A DNA stretch of 39,490 nucleotides, taken from Calothrix sp. MO_192.B10 (GTDB lineage: Bacteria; Cyanobacteriota; Cyanobacteriia; Cyanobacteriales; Nostocaceae). Below the pieces are notes generated by a model, which had not been told where the DNA came from, did not search any database, and saw only the letters and a list, made by a program, of their open reading frames with translations. The position numbers and the translations under genes were made by a program. The stretch lies in the NCBI GenBank assembly GCA_030065055.1, contig JASJDS010000050.1, positions 1 to 39,490 on the forward strand, written 5' to 3'. Below, piece after piece: positions 24,406-34,106 of the stretch (position 1 is its first letter; each line of letters begins with the position of its first letter).

Positions 24406-27400
24406 TCACTTAGCTATATCGTCACAGAGCAAACGTTCTTGTTGTTCCACATTGTGGTTATGCCGGAGATAATTCTTGACCCAGTTACAACCACGCCCTA
24501 ACAAATCATCCAGATCTAAATTCCACAAAATAATCTTGTTGTCATCACTAGCAGAAGCTAAAGTTTGACCATCAGGGCTGAAGCTGACACTCAACGCTGG
24601 ACTAGTATGCTCATTGAGAGTTTTGATTAATTTACCGTCCAGACTCCACAATTTAATTGTGCTATCCCAACTAGCCGATGCCAAAATTTTTCCATTGGGA
24701 CTAAAGGTGACAGCATTGACACTATCGCTATAACCTTTCAATAAAGTCTTCAACAACTTGCCATCCCAACTCCACAACTTGATGGTATTATCCCAGCTAG
24801 CAGAAGCTAGTAAACGGTCGGTGGGACTAAAACTTACCCCCAATACCCAGCTTTTATGGGGAGACAAAGTTTTTAATAAAGTTCCATCCCGTCGCCAGAG
24901 TTTCACGGTTTGGTCGTCACTAGCGGAGGCAATTATACGACTATCTGGACTAAAACTGACATTATTTACTCGGTCGTCATGTCCTACTAAAGTAGCGATT
25001 AACTCACCCTGTAAGTCCCAAACTTTTACTGTTTGGTCTTTACTCGCCGATGCCAGAAACTTGCCATCAGGGCTGAAAGTAACACTCATAATGTTATCCT
25101 GATGTCCCCGCAGAGTTCTAATCAACTGACCATCTTTACGCCACAGTTTGACGGTTTTATCATAACTAGCAGACGCTAATACTTGACCGTCAGGAGAAAA
25201 ACTCACACTAGTAACCCGATCTTGATGTCCTGGTAAACTTTTATAAAGTTTGGTGGCAATTTGGCGATGGTCTCCTAAATATCGTCGCCACAGTTTGATG
25301 GTGCGATCGTCACTACCGGAAGCTAATAGCTTACCGTCTGGACTCCAGGTAACGCTCAAAACCCGATCTGTATGTCCTTGGAGGATAGGCAGTTGGGGAG
25401 GCTTTAAACTCCAAATTTTAATACTCTTGTCGTAACTGGCTGAAGCTAACAACTGGCTATTGGGACTAAAGGACAAACCTGCGATCGCATCACTATGTCC
25501 TTTTAAGGTTTTTACTAAGGTACCATTGTTAACGTTCCACAGGTGGATCTGATTGTCGTCACCTCCAGAAGTGAGATATTGACCGTCAGGACTAAATTTG
25601 AGGCTCCAAATAACGCTGGTGTTTTGCTTGAATTGTTTATGGGGACGGGAAGCAAAGCGATCGCTTTTGCCATTATTTTCCCTGCGCCAGATTTTTACCG
25701 TCCGATCGCGTCCTGCGGTTGCTAGGGTTTGACTATCAGGGCTAAAAGAAACAGTAGTCACCCCATCTTGGTGGGCTGCTAAGGTGTTGACTAAGCTGCC
25801 ATCCCGTCGCCAAATTTTCACCGTTTGGTCTTCGCTTGCTGATGCCAACAATTGACCATCGGGGCTAAAGCTGACCCAATTCACCCAATCTTTATGTCCC
25901 CGCAGGACTTTAATTAATGTGCCGTTAATATCCCAGAGTTTAATTGTTCCATCCTTACTAGCCGTTGCCAATAACTTGCCATCTGGATGGAAACTGACGC
26001 TATAAATCCAATCTCCATGTCCTGCTAATGTTCTTTGGGGTTGGTCAATAAATTCTCCCGTTATGGAGTCCCTGCGCCAAATTTGTACGGTTTTATCCAG
26101 GCTGGCAGAAACTAAAGTTTGGGAATCTGGGCTAAAACTTAAACTTGTGACCGCATCATTATGACCATTGAGAGTTTGTAGTAAAGTTCCATCAGGTCGC
26201 CAAATTTTAATCGTGCGATCGCGACTACCAGAAGCGATTAATTGACCATCAGGGCTAAAACTAACTCCCCAAACAATTTCCCCATGTCCCTCTAGGCGGT
26301 TAATTTCTTTGACTCCATACACAGCCTGTTGCAGGGCGGTAACTACACGCATCCGTGTTTCTGGTGCTACCTGACGGGATTTTTGTAGTTGTCTCCAGGC
26401 ACGCAAACTTTCTAATAAAGCATCAAACTCCTTATCCGAGGCAAATAAAGCCTCTGAAGCAGCAGTTAAGGCACTAATTTGCAAATTCCTTTCACTACTT
26501 TCAGCCCGTATACTGTGACGCATGGCAGCCCGTTTTTGTAAATCAGCTTGCCACCACAAACCTGCGATCGCTGATGACATTGTTGCCAAAACCACACCCA
26601 CGATCCGCGCTTCTTTGAGCCGCTTTTGCAAAATAGTGGTGAGTTGGTCTTGGCTAATTTTTTGGGCAATTTCTGCTTGACTTTTTTCCAGTCTTACCCT
26701 TTCTAATTCTGCCACCATACCGTGGTTCTTTTTCTGGCGAATTGGTTCTACCAGATAATCATGAACTAATTGATAGCGATCGCTAGATTCTTCCCGCATT
26801 TGCAGTACCAGACCCGAATCCACTAAAATCTCTAAAATCAATTCCCATGAATAATTACATTTTTGGGCTGCATCGGGATTGGTAATAATGGCTAAAGCTA
26901 ATTCTGCTTTAGTTTTCAGGGGTCGCGTACCTTTGCGATCGGTTAACTCAAATAGTAATTGCCAACTGACATCTTCATTTTCTCGCCCGCAATCTTTAAT
27001 CACTTCCTCCAGCCACCGAGCCACTAATCTTTTAGCCCCACCGATATGCTCGTATTGGCTGAGTGTGGTGATATTTTCTGTTTGCAGTTGAGCCCCGACT
27101 ATTTGTAACTCAATGGGGCGAACTTCTCCATTGTTATGAGCTAAATCTTTGATTAATTGTTCGCTTAAGCGATCGCTCATTTCAAAATGGGAACATTGGG
27201 TCAGGCTGCGAACAATTCCTTGGGCATCGGGAGTTGAGAAATTACCCAAATAGTAACGAATATCTTTATCTAAAATATTTTTGTTAATAACTGCTAGACT
27301 GGTATTATTACTATTTTTAGTTCTACTCAAACGTTCAATCTCTAGTAAATAATGCAAATAATCTTCCCGTAAGGAAACAATTACTTTCACATAGGGAATA

Positions 27401-29400
27401 TTTAAACATTCACAAAAGAAATCATAAAATTCCTTTCTCTGGTCTGCATTTTTAATAACAAAGAATAATTCTTCAAACTGATCGAATACTAAAACTATGG
27501 TGTGATGATTATCTGCTAGTAATCGTAGTTTTTCAAGAATTTTCTCAGGGGATATCTCTAAGGATATGGCTAAATCTGTTTGTGCTAAAGCCTGATTTAA
27601 GCTCCGTCCCAAGTTAGTTACCCAATCACTATAGATAGATAAAAGTATGGGTAAGGGAATCCGTCCGCCAATAACTTGTTGTTTTAAAGCCGGTACTAAA
27701 CCAGCCTTGAGGATAGAACTTTTTCCTACCCCAGAAGGTCCATGAATAATTGTTAATTTATAGTCAGCACGGCTAATTCTTTCGATTAACCGAGTTACAT
27801 CTTTTTGTCTACCAGAAGTAGCAATTTCCTGTGCCACATCCTCAGGCATAAAGGATATGTTTGGTGTTTGCAGTACGGGGTTAATTCTGTAGCGTTGGGG
27901 CTGTAATTGATTAGCGCCAATAAAAGCACGAAAACCGTACTGATGTTCTATCTGAATTTTTTCTTGCTTGAGTCGAAAAGCTTCCAAATAATTATGGCGT
28001 TCAAAGAAGTAGAGACTTCTTAACTCCTCCACAATTTCCAAATACAGGGATGGTTCGTACTGTAATTCGCAAACAACTCTTGCCCATTCCAGATTATTAA
28101 CTGCTTCTTCCCACTCCCCTAAATGGCGTTGGGCGCGTCCCAATAATAAAAGATAACTACTTTCCTGCTGCCGCGAAACATCACCAGCTTCTTCTACTAA
28201 GGAAATAGCTTTATTGGTTAATTCATAAACTTGCAGCCAGTCAGATTTAGCAGCAGCAACAGCAGCTAAAAATCCATAATCTTGGGCAATTCGTGCTTTT
28301 TGCCGGCGTTGTTGGTGCAGTTTCCCAGCAAGTTGGGCTAATTGCTCTAATTCCTCCCAAACTTCCAGCCTTTGTAACATTTCGCAGGCAGGGACAATAA
28401 ATTTGGCAACCAAATCAGCTTGGCGCGACGTTTGCAAAACAGCCACACATTGTTTAAACCACAATAGGGCTTTTTGCCAATGGCTATGACTTTTTCCTGG
28501 TTGTAAGTCAGCCATCCGTCGGTAACATAAGCCCAAATTAAATAGTACTATTGCCTTGCGAACAACAGGACTATTTAATTGCTGATTTTCCGGAAAATTA
28601 TCCTCTCTACGGACTTCCTGTTGCCAAATTTCTAAACTGCGATGGAAATGGTTTAAAGCATGATCAATTTCATCATTAGCATAGCCATCCCGTCCTAAAA
28701 CAAATTCTAAACTAGCTTCTAACTTGGGTTCTAATTTGACCCCATACAGACGCAATAAATCATTGCGAGCTGACTCAATTTCCCGGCGATGTTGGGATGA
28801 AGGAGCTAAATTCAGGGCAGCATTGGATAAAAATTTGTCGGCTCCGGCGGCTAAAATCTGGGAGAAGAGATTTTCAGTTTGTTGTTGGACTAAATCAATT
28901 AAATCTGCTTGCTCCATCTCAAACTTAATTGTGGTTGCTGCCCAACTCTTAAAATCTGGAGCCAGTCGAGAGAGGGATGTAGCCACTTCGTCTGTGAGCC
29001 ACAATATCACAGGGAAAGGGAAAGTCGCAGCATAAATATCCCGTGCTTGGTTGATCCCGGTGAGTAAGTCCTCTAGGAATAAATTGGCATCTAAACCAAA
29101 GACTGTGACTGCCGATGGTAAAGAATCTGTAGCGACGGCAGGATGGTCTAAGTATAATTCCCTAACAATGGTGGTGTGGAGTACTGTGGTGGATGGCTCC
29201 AGAAATAGTTCCCGTAAATATAAACCTTTGGTAACGGCACGCAAATTTTCCACCATTCCCTCGCGTAGGTGCCGATAATTACAACGGACGAGAATCAAGG
29301 CAAATTGACCTTTAGAAAGCTCGATCGCCCGAATCAACCTTTGCAAGGAACGCTGATTATCTGTCGCAATACTTGCTGTTGTTTGTTTCCGATCCGTCAT
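24406..29400 (-). CDS. STAND-type NTPase with double WD40 propeller (module B)
   Basis: A 1664-residue multidomain protein. Residues about 30-185 form an alpha/beta domain shared with the TPR protein of module A (FPFPVILWLTDEV, APDFKSWAATTIKF). Residues about 200-480 are helical, TPR-like repeats (NHFHRSLEIWQQEV, LVLLGRAQRHLGEWEEAVNN-type helices). The NTPase follows with Walker A GPSGVGKSS (about 551) and Walker B HTIVLVFDQFEELFF (about 640), typical of nSTAND proteins, and winged-helix-like YQLVHDYLVEPIRQ near 880. A coiled coil and a hydrophobic segment (VVLATMSSAIAGLWW, about 938) come next. From about 1037 to 1627 there are 14 WD40 repeats, enough for two seven-bladed propellers. The gene lies 36 bases after its ATPase partner. 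STAND proteins switch on ligand binding; the ligand here is unknown. Confidence 0.9.
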   Translation of the reverse strand: MTDRKQTTASIATDNQRSLQRLIRAIELSKGQFALILVRCNYRHLREGMVENLRAVTKGLYLRELFLEPSTTVLHTTIVRELYLDHPAVATDSLPSAVTVFGLDANLFLEDLLTGINQARDIYAATFPFPVILWLTDEVATSLSRLAPDFKSWAATTIKFEMEQADLIDLVQQQTENLFSQILAAGADKFLSNAALNLAPSSQHRREIESARNDLLRLYGVKLEPKLEASLEFVLGRDGYANDEIDHALNHFHRSLEIWQQEVRREDNFPENQQLNSPVVRKAIVLFNLGLCYRRMADLQPGKSHSHWQKALLWFKQCVAVLQTSRQADLVAKFIVPACEMLQRLEVWEELEQLAQLAGKLHQQRRQKARIAQDYGFLAAVAAAKSDWLQVYELTNKAISLVEEAGDVSRQQESSYLLLLGRAQRHLGEWEEAVNNLEWARVVCELQYEPSLYLEIVEELRSLYFFERHNYLEAFRLKQEKIQIEHQYGFRAFIGANQLQPQRYRINPVLQTPNISFMPEDVAQEIATSGRQKDVTRLIERISRADYKLTIIHGPSGVGKSSILKAGLVPALKQQVIGGRIPLPILLSIYSDWVTNLGRSLNQALAQTDLAISLEISPEKILEKLRLLADNHHTIVLVFDQFEELFFVIKNADQRKEFYDFFCECLNIPYVKVIVSLREDYLHYLLEIERLSRTKNSNNTSLAVINKNILDKDIRYYLGNFSTPDAQGIVRSLTQCSHFEMSDRLSEQLIKDLAHNNGEVRPIELQIVGAQLQTENITTLSQYEHIGGAKRLVARWLEEVIKDCGRENEDVSWQLLFELTDRKGTRPLKTKAELALAIITNPDAAQKCNYSWELILEILVDSGLVLQMREESSDRYQLVHDYLVEPIRQKKNHGMVAELERVRLEKSQAEIAQKISQDQLTTILQKRLKEARIVGVVLATMSSAIAGLWWQADLQKRAAMRHSIRAESSERNLQISALTAASEALFASDKEFDALLESLRAWRQLQKSRQVAPETRMRVVTALQQAVYGVKEINRLEGHGEIVWGVSFSPDGQLIASGSRDRTIKIWRPDGTLLQTLNGHNDAVTSLSFSPDSQTLVSASLDKTVQIWRRDSITGEFIDQPQRTLAGHGDWIYSVSFHPDGKLLATASKDGTIKLWDINGTLIKVLRGHKDWVNWVSFSPDGQLLASASEDQTVKIWRRDGSLVNTLAAHQDGVTTVSFSPDSQTLATAGRDRTVKIWRRENNGKSDRFASRPHKQFKQNTSVIWSLKFSPDGQYLTSGGDDNQIHLWNVNNGTLVKTLKGHSDAIAGLSFSPNSQLLASASYDKSIKIWSLKPPQLPILQGHTDRVLSVTWSPDGKLLASGSDDRTIKLWRRYLGDHRQIATKLYKSLPGHQDRVTSVSFSPDGQVLASASYDKTVKLWRKDGQLIRTLRGHQDNIMSVTFSPDGKFLASASKDQTVKVWDLQGELIATLVGHDDRVNNVSFSPDSRIIASASDDQTVKLWRRDGTLLKTLSPHKSWVLGVSFSPTDRLLASASWDNTIKLWSWDGKLLKTLLKGYSDSVNAVTFSPNGKILASASWDSTIKLWSLDGKLIKTLNEHTSPALSVSFSPDGQTLASASDDNKIILWNLDLDDLLGRGCNWVKNYLRHNHNVEQQERLLCDDIAK

Positions 29401-29436
29401 AACTCAAAATCTGCCTACATCAATAAAAGTCGCATT

Positions 29437-30822
29437 CTAAAAGGTATAATTTTTGGCAATGGGATGGTTCGCCAGGGAATCACTTATAGCTTTCTCGGCT
29501 AAATTATGCCGTTTCCAAGAGATGACTTTTTCCGTTTCTGCTAAGGCTGGACTGATGCCAAACCACCGACCCTGGCGATCGCGATATTCAAACACAAACA
29601 TACTCCGCAATAGTCTTTGATATTCGGTTTGGCCTTTGAGAGTTTGTTTGTGGACTACTTCATACAACAATTCCCACTCTTCCTGGTTAATAGCCAATAG
29701 TAAGTCGTCGCGATAATCTTTAATCACCGCTTCCAAACAATCCCTGGAAAAAGGGGGGTCTTGCCTTTGTAAACAACTGTACAGTAGTCCCAAGAGGTTA
29801 CGAATATGACCGCCACTAATGCGACATAAACGGTCTAAAGTCTGTTGAGAATCGAATAACTCTGGAAGCAACTTTAATCTTTCATAGGGACTCAGTTCGG
29901 GAAATGCTCTAGTTAGCAGCAATTGACGCAATAGAGACATTCCTGGCTCATGATCCCTACCGTCTCTTTGTCGTACTTGCACCATAGGTAATACCTTGGG
30001 GGAAATCCCTCCTCCCAGGCGATTTTTCAATGCTGCGTACTCTTTAGAAAAAATCAAAGCCAGGGGGATCGTGTATACCAAGTGACAATTCAGCCGGCGT
30101 AATTGCTCCCCACGGTCGATGAACAAATATTCAGGTTGCGATCGCCCAGATGCCAAAGGACGCATATCCACCCGATCTAAATTATCGACAATGACTACCA
30201 GTCCTTTTTGACCCCGTTGTTTTAACAGTTGAACTGCTCTTTGCAATACTTCTTCATTAATCGCCTGCAAAATACTGTTGGTACGTGGTTCCAAGTATTG
30301 CCGCAGTTGATTTCGCATTTGGGGACTATCCTTGGCTTTAGCACCAATTTTGGCAATACCCATAGAGAATTCAACCTCAGTAATTGGCATTTGCAACACA
30401 TCACCAATTTCTTTAAAAAGATTGGCAAAATAACCGGGTTGAAGGCGAATCCCAATTTCTTCTAAACTTATACTTACCTGACGAGCCACACTCAAAAGAA
30501 TATCGCTAATATCAATATCCGCCATGTCTAAGTCTTGGCTAGATTCAAAATAAACCACATGAAATCCAGCCAACTCCAATTCCGACTTCAGACGTTGCAG
30601 CTCCGTAGATTTACCACAGCCAATATGACCCGTAAACAACTGACAAGTCGGCTCATCTGGAGAAATCCGGGTAATAGTACGTTGTAACTCTTCAACTATC
30701 TTGCAGCCACGGACATCAGAAAAATCTATGTAGTACTGCCGATCCACAACATCACCCATCACCAGGGTTTTGCTTGGATTACAGGCTTTAAAAAAGCGCG
30801 ACAAATTAAGTGTTGTTTTCAT
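29437..30822 (-). CDS. P-loop ATPase, first gene of module B
   Basis: A paralogue of the ATPase at 11568-12860. The ATG at 30822 (MKTTLNLSRFFKACNPS) gives 461 residues; an ATG 11 codons upstream lies in a low-complexity extension (MYVKYKFICIY). The N-terminus has a short strand-rich stretch DRQYYIDFSDVRG. Walker A is GHIGCGKST (65-73). A strand ending FESSQDLDMADIDISDI follows. Walker B is LVVIVDNLDRVD (208-219). HLVYTIP (247-253) is at the sensor-1 position and RISGGHIRNLLGLLYS is the lid helix. The C-terminus has MFVFEYRDRQGRWFGISPAL, matching FxEYRxRQ in the other copy. With the WD40 NTPase 36 bases downstream it forms an operon. Its role is inferred from the pairing only. Confidence 0.88.
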   Translation of the reverse strand: MKTTLNLSRFFKACNPSKTLVMGDVVDRQYYIDFSDVRGCKIVEELQRTITRISPDEPTCQLFTGHIGCGKSTELQRLKSELELAGFHVVYFESSQDLDMADIDISDILLSVARQVSISLEEIGIRLQPGYFANLFKEIGDVLQMPITEVEFSMGIAKIGAKAKDSPQMRNQLRQYLEPRTNSILQAINEEVLQRAVQLLKQRGQKGLVVIVDNLDRVDMRPLASGRSQPEYLFIDRGEQLRRLNCHLVYTIPLALIFSKEYAALKNRLGGGISPKVLPMVQVRQRDGRDHEPGMSLLRQLLLTRAFPELSPYERLKLLPELFDSQQTLDRLCRISGGHIRNLLGLLYSCLQRQDPPFSRDCLEAVIKDYRDDLLLAINQEEWELLYEVVHKQTLKGQTEYQRLLRSMFVFEYRDRQGRWFGISPALAETEKVISWKRHNLAEKAISDSLANHPIAKNYTF

Positions 30823-31830
30823 GTAGATGCAAATGAATTTGTATTTTACATACAAATGCTCTGACTACCGAGAGCACTAGGTTATATACTGATACTAAAT
30901 TTTACTGTTAAATTTGGGTATACTCGTAATTATCCTTGAATCATTGAACTTAACATCTTGAGTATGGATGGAACTGAATAATTGTCCTTGACTAGAAATC
31001 AATACATCTGAACTTCAAGTCAATATTGAGAACACCGAGGGCGAAGTCTCCTCTATGTCAAGGTTTTATCTCGCAAAGGGTATTGAATAATCTGCACGGA
31101 CATGAAAAAAATTCCTTGTTAATACCAATCAATTAAGTATGATTCTTATACTATTTACTTTGTTTAATGTCAACAATCCCAGAGTATATATTTCCAAGTT
31201 GGTGTTTAGCAATTATGAATCAAATGATTATGTTTTAAAGGATACTTTATGGATTGATAAATGGCGACTTTTTGGCAGATATTTTTTGTCGCAACCGAGA
31301 AACTACCTATAAATCAACATCAATTTTATTGTTTTGATGTAGAGCATTGGGGCGAGGGACTGTTTTCAAACTATCGTGTAGGTTGGGTAGAACGAAGTGA
31401 AACCCAACAAGTCTGATGAAGAATGTTGGGTTTCGTTCCTCAACCCAACCTACAATTTATGCCAATTTTGGGTTTGAAAACACGCCCTAGGAGGGAAGGA
31501 GGGAAGGAGGGAAGGAGTGAAGGAGGGAAAGAGTGAAGGAAAATTGGATAGAGAAATCCCACAGTTACATTAGACATCTCCACAACTGTAGACGCGCAGC
31601 GTCTACACTCCATCACTCCATCACTCCATCACTCCATCACTTCATCACTCCCTCACTCCCTCACTCCCTCACTCCCTCACCTAGTGGTAGTACCGATGAC
31701 ATTAACCATAAAAAGCTATATTAAAATTCAGTGATATGTAGCACAAAAATGAGGAAATTAGCACTCTCCACGCCGATGGCTGTTTGTGAAATGACTCATT
31801 AATTTGAACTGAAAACGCGAAGAGGTTTGC
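30823..31830. other. Gap between module B and ftsQ
   Basis: No supported gene in about 1 kb. It holds a MITE-like palindrome (31361-31482), an octamer array of GGAGGGAA type (about 31492-31540), a TGTAGACGC/GCGTCTACA hairpin (about 31587-31607), an array of CATCACTC and CCTCACTC octamers (about 31611-31680), and the ftsQ leader with AGAGG at about 31821. Confidence 0.7.
31361..31482. mobile_element. MITE-like palindromic element
   Basis: Outer arms TGTTTTCAAAC (31361-31371) and GTTTGAAAACA (31472-31482) are exact inverted repeats. An inner pair, TGTAGGTTGGGT (31377-31388) and its complement ending at 31454, and the GAAACCCAAC/GTTGGGTTTC pair near 31409-31432 continue the fold. The whole 122-base unit folds into one long hairpin. 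GTAGGTTGGGT-type palindromes are common dispersed repeats in cyanobacteria. Confidence 0.75.
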
Positions 31831-32682
31831 ATGGCTGGGATGTTATCAGTTTCACGCACAGATTTAGCCCAACGTCGCCAGCAGTTACGTCGCCGGCGAC
31901 AAATCAAAAATTTTCAGACAATTTGGCGCACCTTTGCCGTTGCTAGCTTGGCAGGAGGTTTATTGTGGGTTGCGATTCAGCCAATGTGGGTACTAAAAAC
32001 ATCTAAGGATATCGGCATATCTGGCAATGAACTCTTCCCTGATGAATCCATCCAGTCTTTAATTGTTCTACCCTATCCCCAGTTTTTACTGCGGGTGAAA
32101 CCCTCCCAAATTGCTCAATCCCTACAACAACAACCAATTATTACCCAAGCAAAAGTGAGTCGTCGTCTCTTTCCCCCAGGCTTAAAAGTACAAATCAAAG
32201 AAAGAATCCCAGTAGCAATCGCTGAATTACCTCGTAAATCTAATCATAGAGAAAATCAGAAAACATCAGTTGGATTATTAGATGCAACTGGCTTGTGGGT
32301 TCCCCTAGAAAAATACACCAACCACAATCCTCGCCTCCAATTACCCAAGCTCAAAATTATTGGATTACCAGAAGAATATCGCCCTTTTTGGACTCAACTT
32401 TATCAATTAATCAGGCAAAGTGAGATTCAAATCACAGAAATTGATTTCCAGGATCGAACAAACCTGATCCTGAAAACAGAACTAGGTGAAGTGCATCTTG
32501 GCATACCTAATTCTCGATTGTCAGAACAAATACAAGTTCTCTCTCAATTACGACAATTATCTGTGAAAGTCCCTCCCCAAGGAATTGACTACATTGATTT
32601 GAAGAACCCTAAATCACCAATAGTACAAATGAATGCCAAAAAGCAGGCTATGGATGGTAAAAAACAGAAGACTAATAAATAA
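31831..32682 (+). CDS. ftsQ: Cell division protein FtsQ/DivIB
   Basis: FtsQ is a bitopic inner-membrane protein that links early and late divisome parts. The protein has 283 residues. A basic cytoplasmic tail (QRRQQLRRRRQIK) is followed by a transmembrane helix (about 33-51, TFAVASLAGGLLWVAIQPM). A POTRA domain follows (about 55-125) with ISGNELFPDESIQSLIVLPY and QPIITQAKVSRRLFPPGLKVQI. The FtsQ C-terminal domain is last (ITEIDFQDRTNLILKTELG, QGIDYIDLKNPKSPIVQ). The ATG has AGAGG upstream. Cyanobacterial ftsQ normally precedes ftsZ; here they are separated by about 1.4 kb. The Lys-rich tail (KKQAMDGKKQKTNK) is unremarkable. Confidence 0.92.
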   Translation: MAGMLSVSRTDLAQRRQQLRRRRQIKNFQTIWRTFAVASLAGGLLWVAIQPMWVLKTSKDIGISGNELFPDESIQSLIVLPYPQFLLRVKPSQIAQSLQQQPIITQAKVSRRLFPPGLKVQIKERIPVAIAELPRKSNHRENQKTSVGLLDATGLWVPLEKYTNHNPRLQLPKLKIIGLPEEYRPFWTQLYQLIRQSEIQITEIDFQDRTNLILKTELGEVHLGIPNSRLSEQIQVLSQLRQLSVKVPPQGIDYIDLKNPKSPIVQMNAKKQAMDGKKQKTNK

Positions 32683-34106
32683 GTCTTATGTTTTTTCTTT
32701 AGATTCATTTAAGATACTTGCCTTTTCATCCAGCCAAATAAAAATTATTGTCCGCTTCTATTTAAAATAATAAGAATAATTGCAAAACTTCTAGGAGGAA
32801 GTTATTGGGCTTCATTTTTCTATATAGGAATTAGTAGTGGCGCAAGGTTTGAATCCTAGAGCAGTTAGGGGTGGATAAGAGTTACTTATGGCTAGCCCTA
32901 AGCTTTGCTAATACGTTTGGTTGTGAGTGGTTTATTATCCCTAAGGGAATATAGCACATAGCACTACGTTTTTGGCTTAGGACATTTACCCTTCCCCTTT
33001 GGGCAAAACACGATGTCCTTTCCCTATATGCTTACTGCTATACCTTGCAAATCATTCTTTCTTGACTTTTGACGAGCGACCCCCTAAAGGGTTCGTTAGT
33101 TACTTCAAGTCGGGGAACCCGCCCAACGTACTAACTCACCGCGACGACGATAGTCGCAAACGCCAGTTCCTACAAGTCGGCGTAGCCGCCCAACGGACTG
33201 GCTCGGGAACGCGCGAGTCGTGACTAATTTTTCCATCAGCACTACCCTATGTTCCTAAAGAGCACCTCTAAATCATGCTATTATCCAATTCCAGAATACC
33301 CTAGGGATGCTGGTAAGTTTACCTCCGGCTAGAAAACCGGAAGCTTTCGCCATCCTGCCAACTAGAGCGAAGATTTTCAGTAGTCCTGAGATAACTAACC
33401 ATAATCTCAGAGTGCTCCAACAAGCATATTAGCTCCCGTTCGCGTCACATAACTTACCTGGAGTAGATTATTTCCTGTTAACACACATTTTTTCTATGAC
33501 ATCATATTCAGGAGGATAGTTCAAATAGTATCTTTCACAACTACAACACTATCCAATAATTCAAACTCAAATAATTGACAAATAAATCTATATATGCAAA
33601 AAACAAGTAGTTTTTGGTAAATTATCTTGCCAATGCTCATATCAGTAAACAGGTCTTTATTATGTTGTTAATTTATACCAATAGCCACGAGGGAATATGG
33701 GGAGAGATAAAATCATCCTAATAATCCTATCAGTTCAGTTGTAAAATAAGTAACACGCCTAAATCGTTTATCGAAAAGCAACACAAAATACACATTATTG
33801 GCAATGCTACGGCATTCAAGAGTATGAGCATCAGAAGAATAGTGAAATTTTTCCAGTCTGCTTGCTGTTATACAGGTCAATTTTAGGTAAATATAGGTAT
33901 ACTTCTCTAAAATTTAGCTATGTAAGTAGGTGTATTGTTCGCATCTGTCATAGTAAGCTAGCAAATTACTAAGACTAATCCAGGTATGAAAAATCAGGAA
34001 GCGTCAATCACTCAGCCATATTATTGTGGCAGTATCAAACTATAGTTGCATCTTTAGATTAAACAAACACACCGAAAAAAGTCGTTTATCTACCTTTGTA
34101 AATCCA
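32683..34106. other. Long ftsQ-ftsZ gap
   Basis: About 1.4 kb with no gene I can support. Two diverged copies of a 40-base repeat (33098-33137 and 33165-33204, AAGTCGG...CCGCCCAACG...CTC) lie inside a GC-rich island (about 33070-33230). GCGAC/GTCGC arms form a hairpin between them. A region of strong inverted repeats at 33290-33411 is listed separately. The rest is AT-rich and should hold the ftsZ promoters, with perhaps an RNA leader. Confidence 0.65.
33290..33411 (+). ncRNA. Candidate structured RNA upstream of ftsZ
   Basis: Nested complementarity on either strand would give a three-way junction. GGATG (33305-33309) pairs with CATCC (33351-33355), enclosing two hairpins: GGTAA/TTACC (33312-33323) and TCCGG/CCGGA (33324-33341, loop CTAGAAAA). 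A third hairpin follows: CTGAGAT/ATCTCAG (33386-33410). It does not match any riboswitch or known small RNA that I recognise. The strand is a guess; the plus strand is listed because ftsZ is next. Confidence 0.35.

Noticed and set aside
32999-33223. 74-codon plus-strand frame between ftsQ and ftsZ
   Set aside because: It covers the duplicated GC-rich repeat and has no ribosome binding site.
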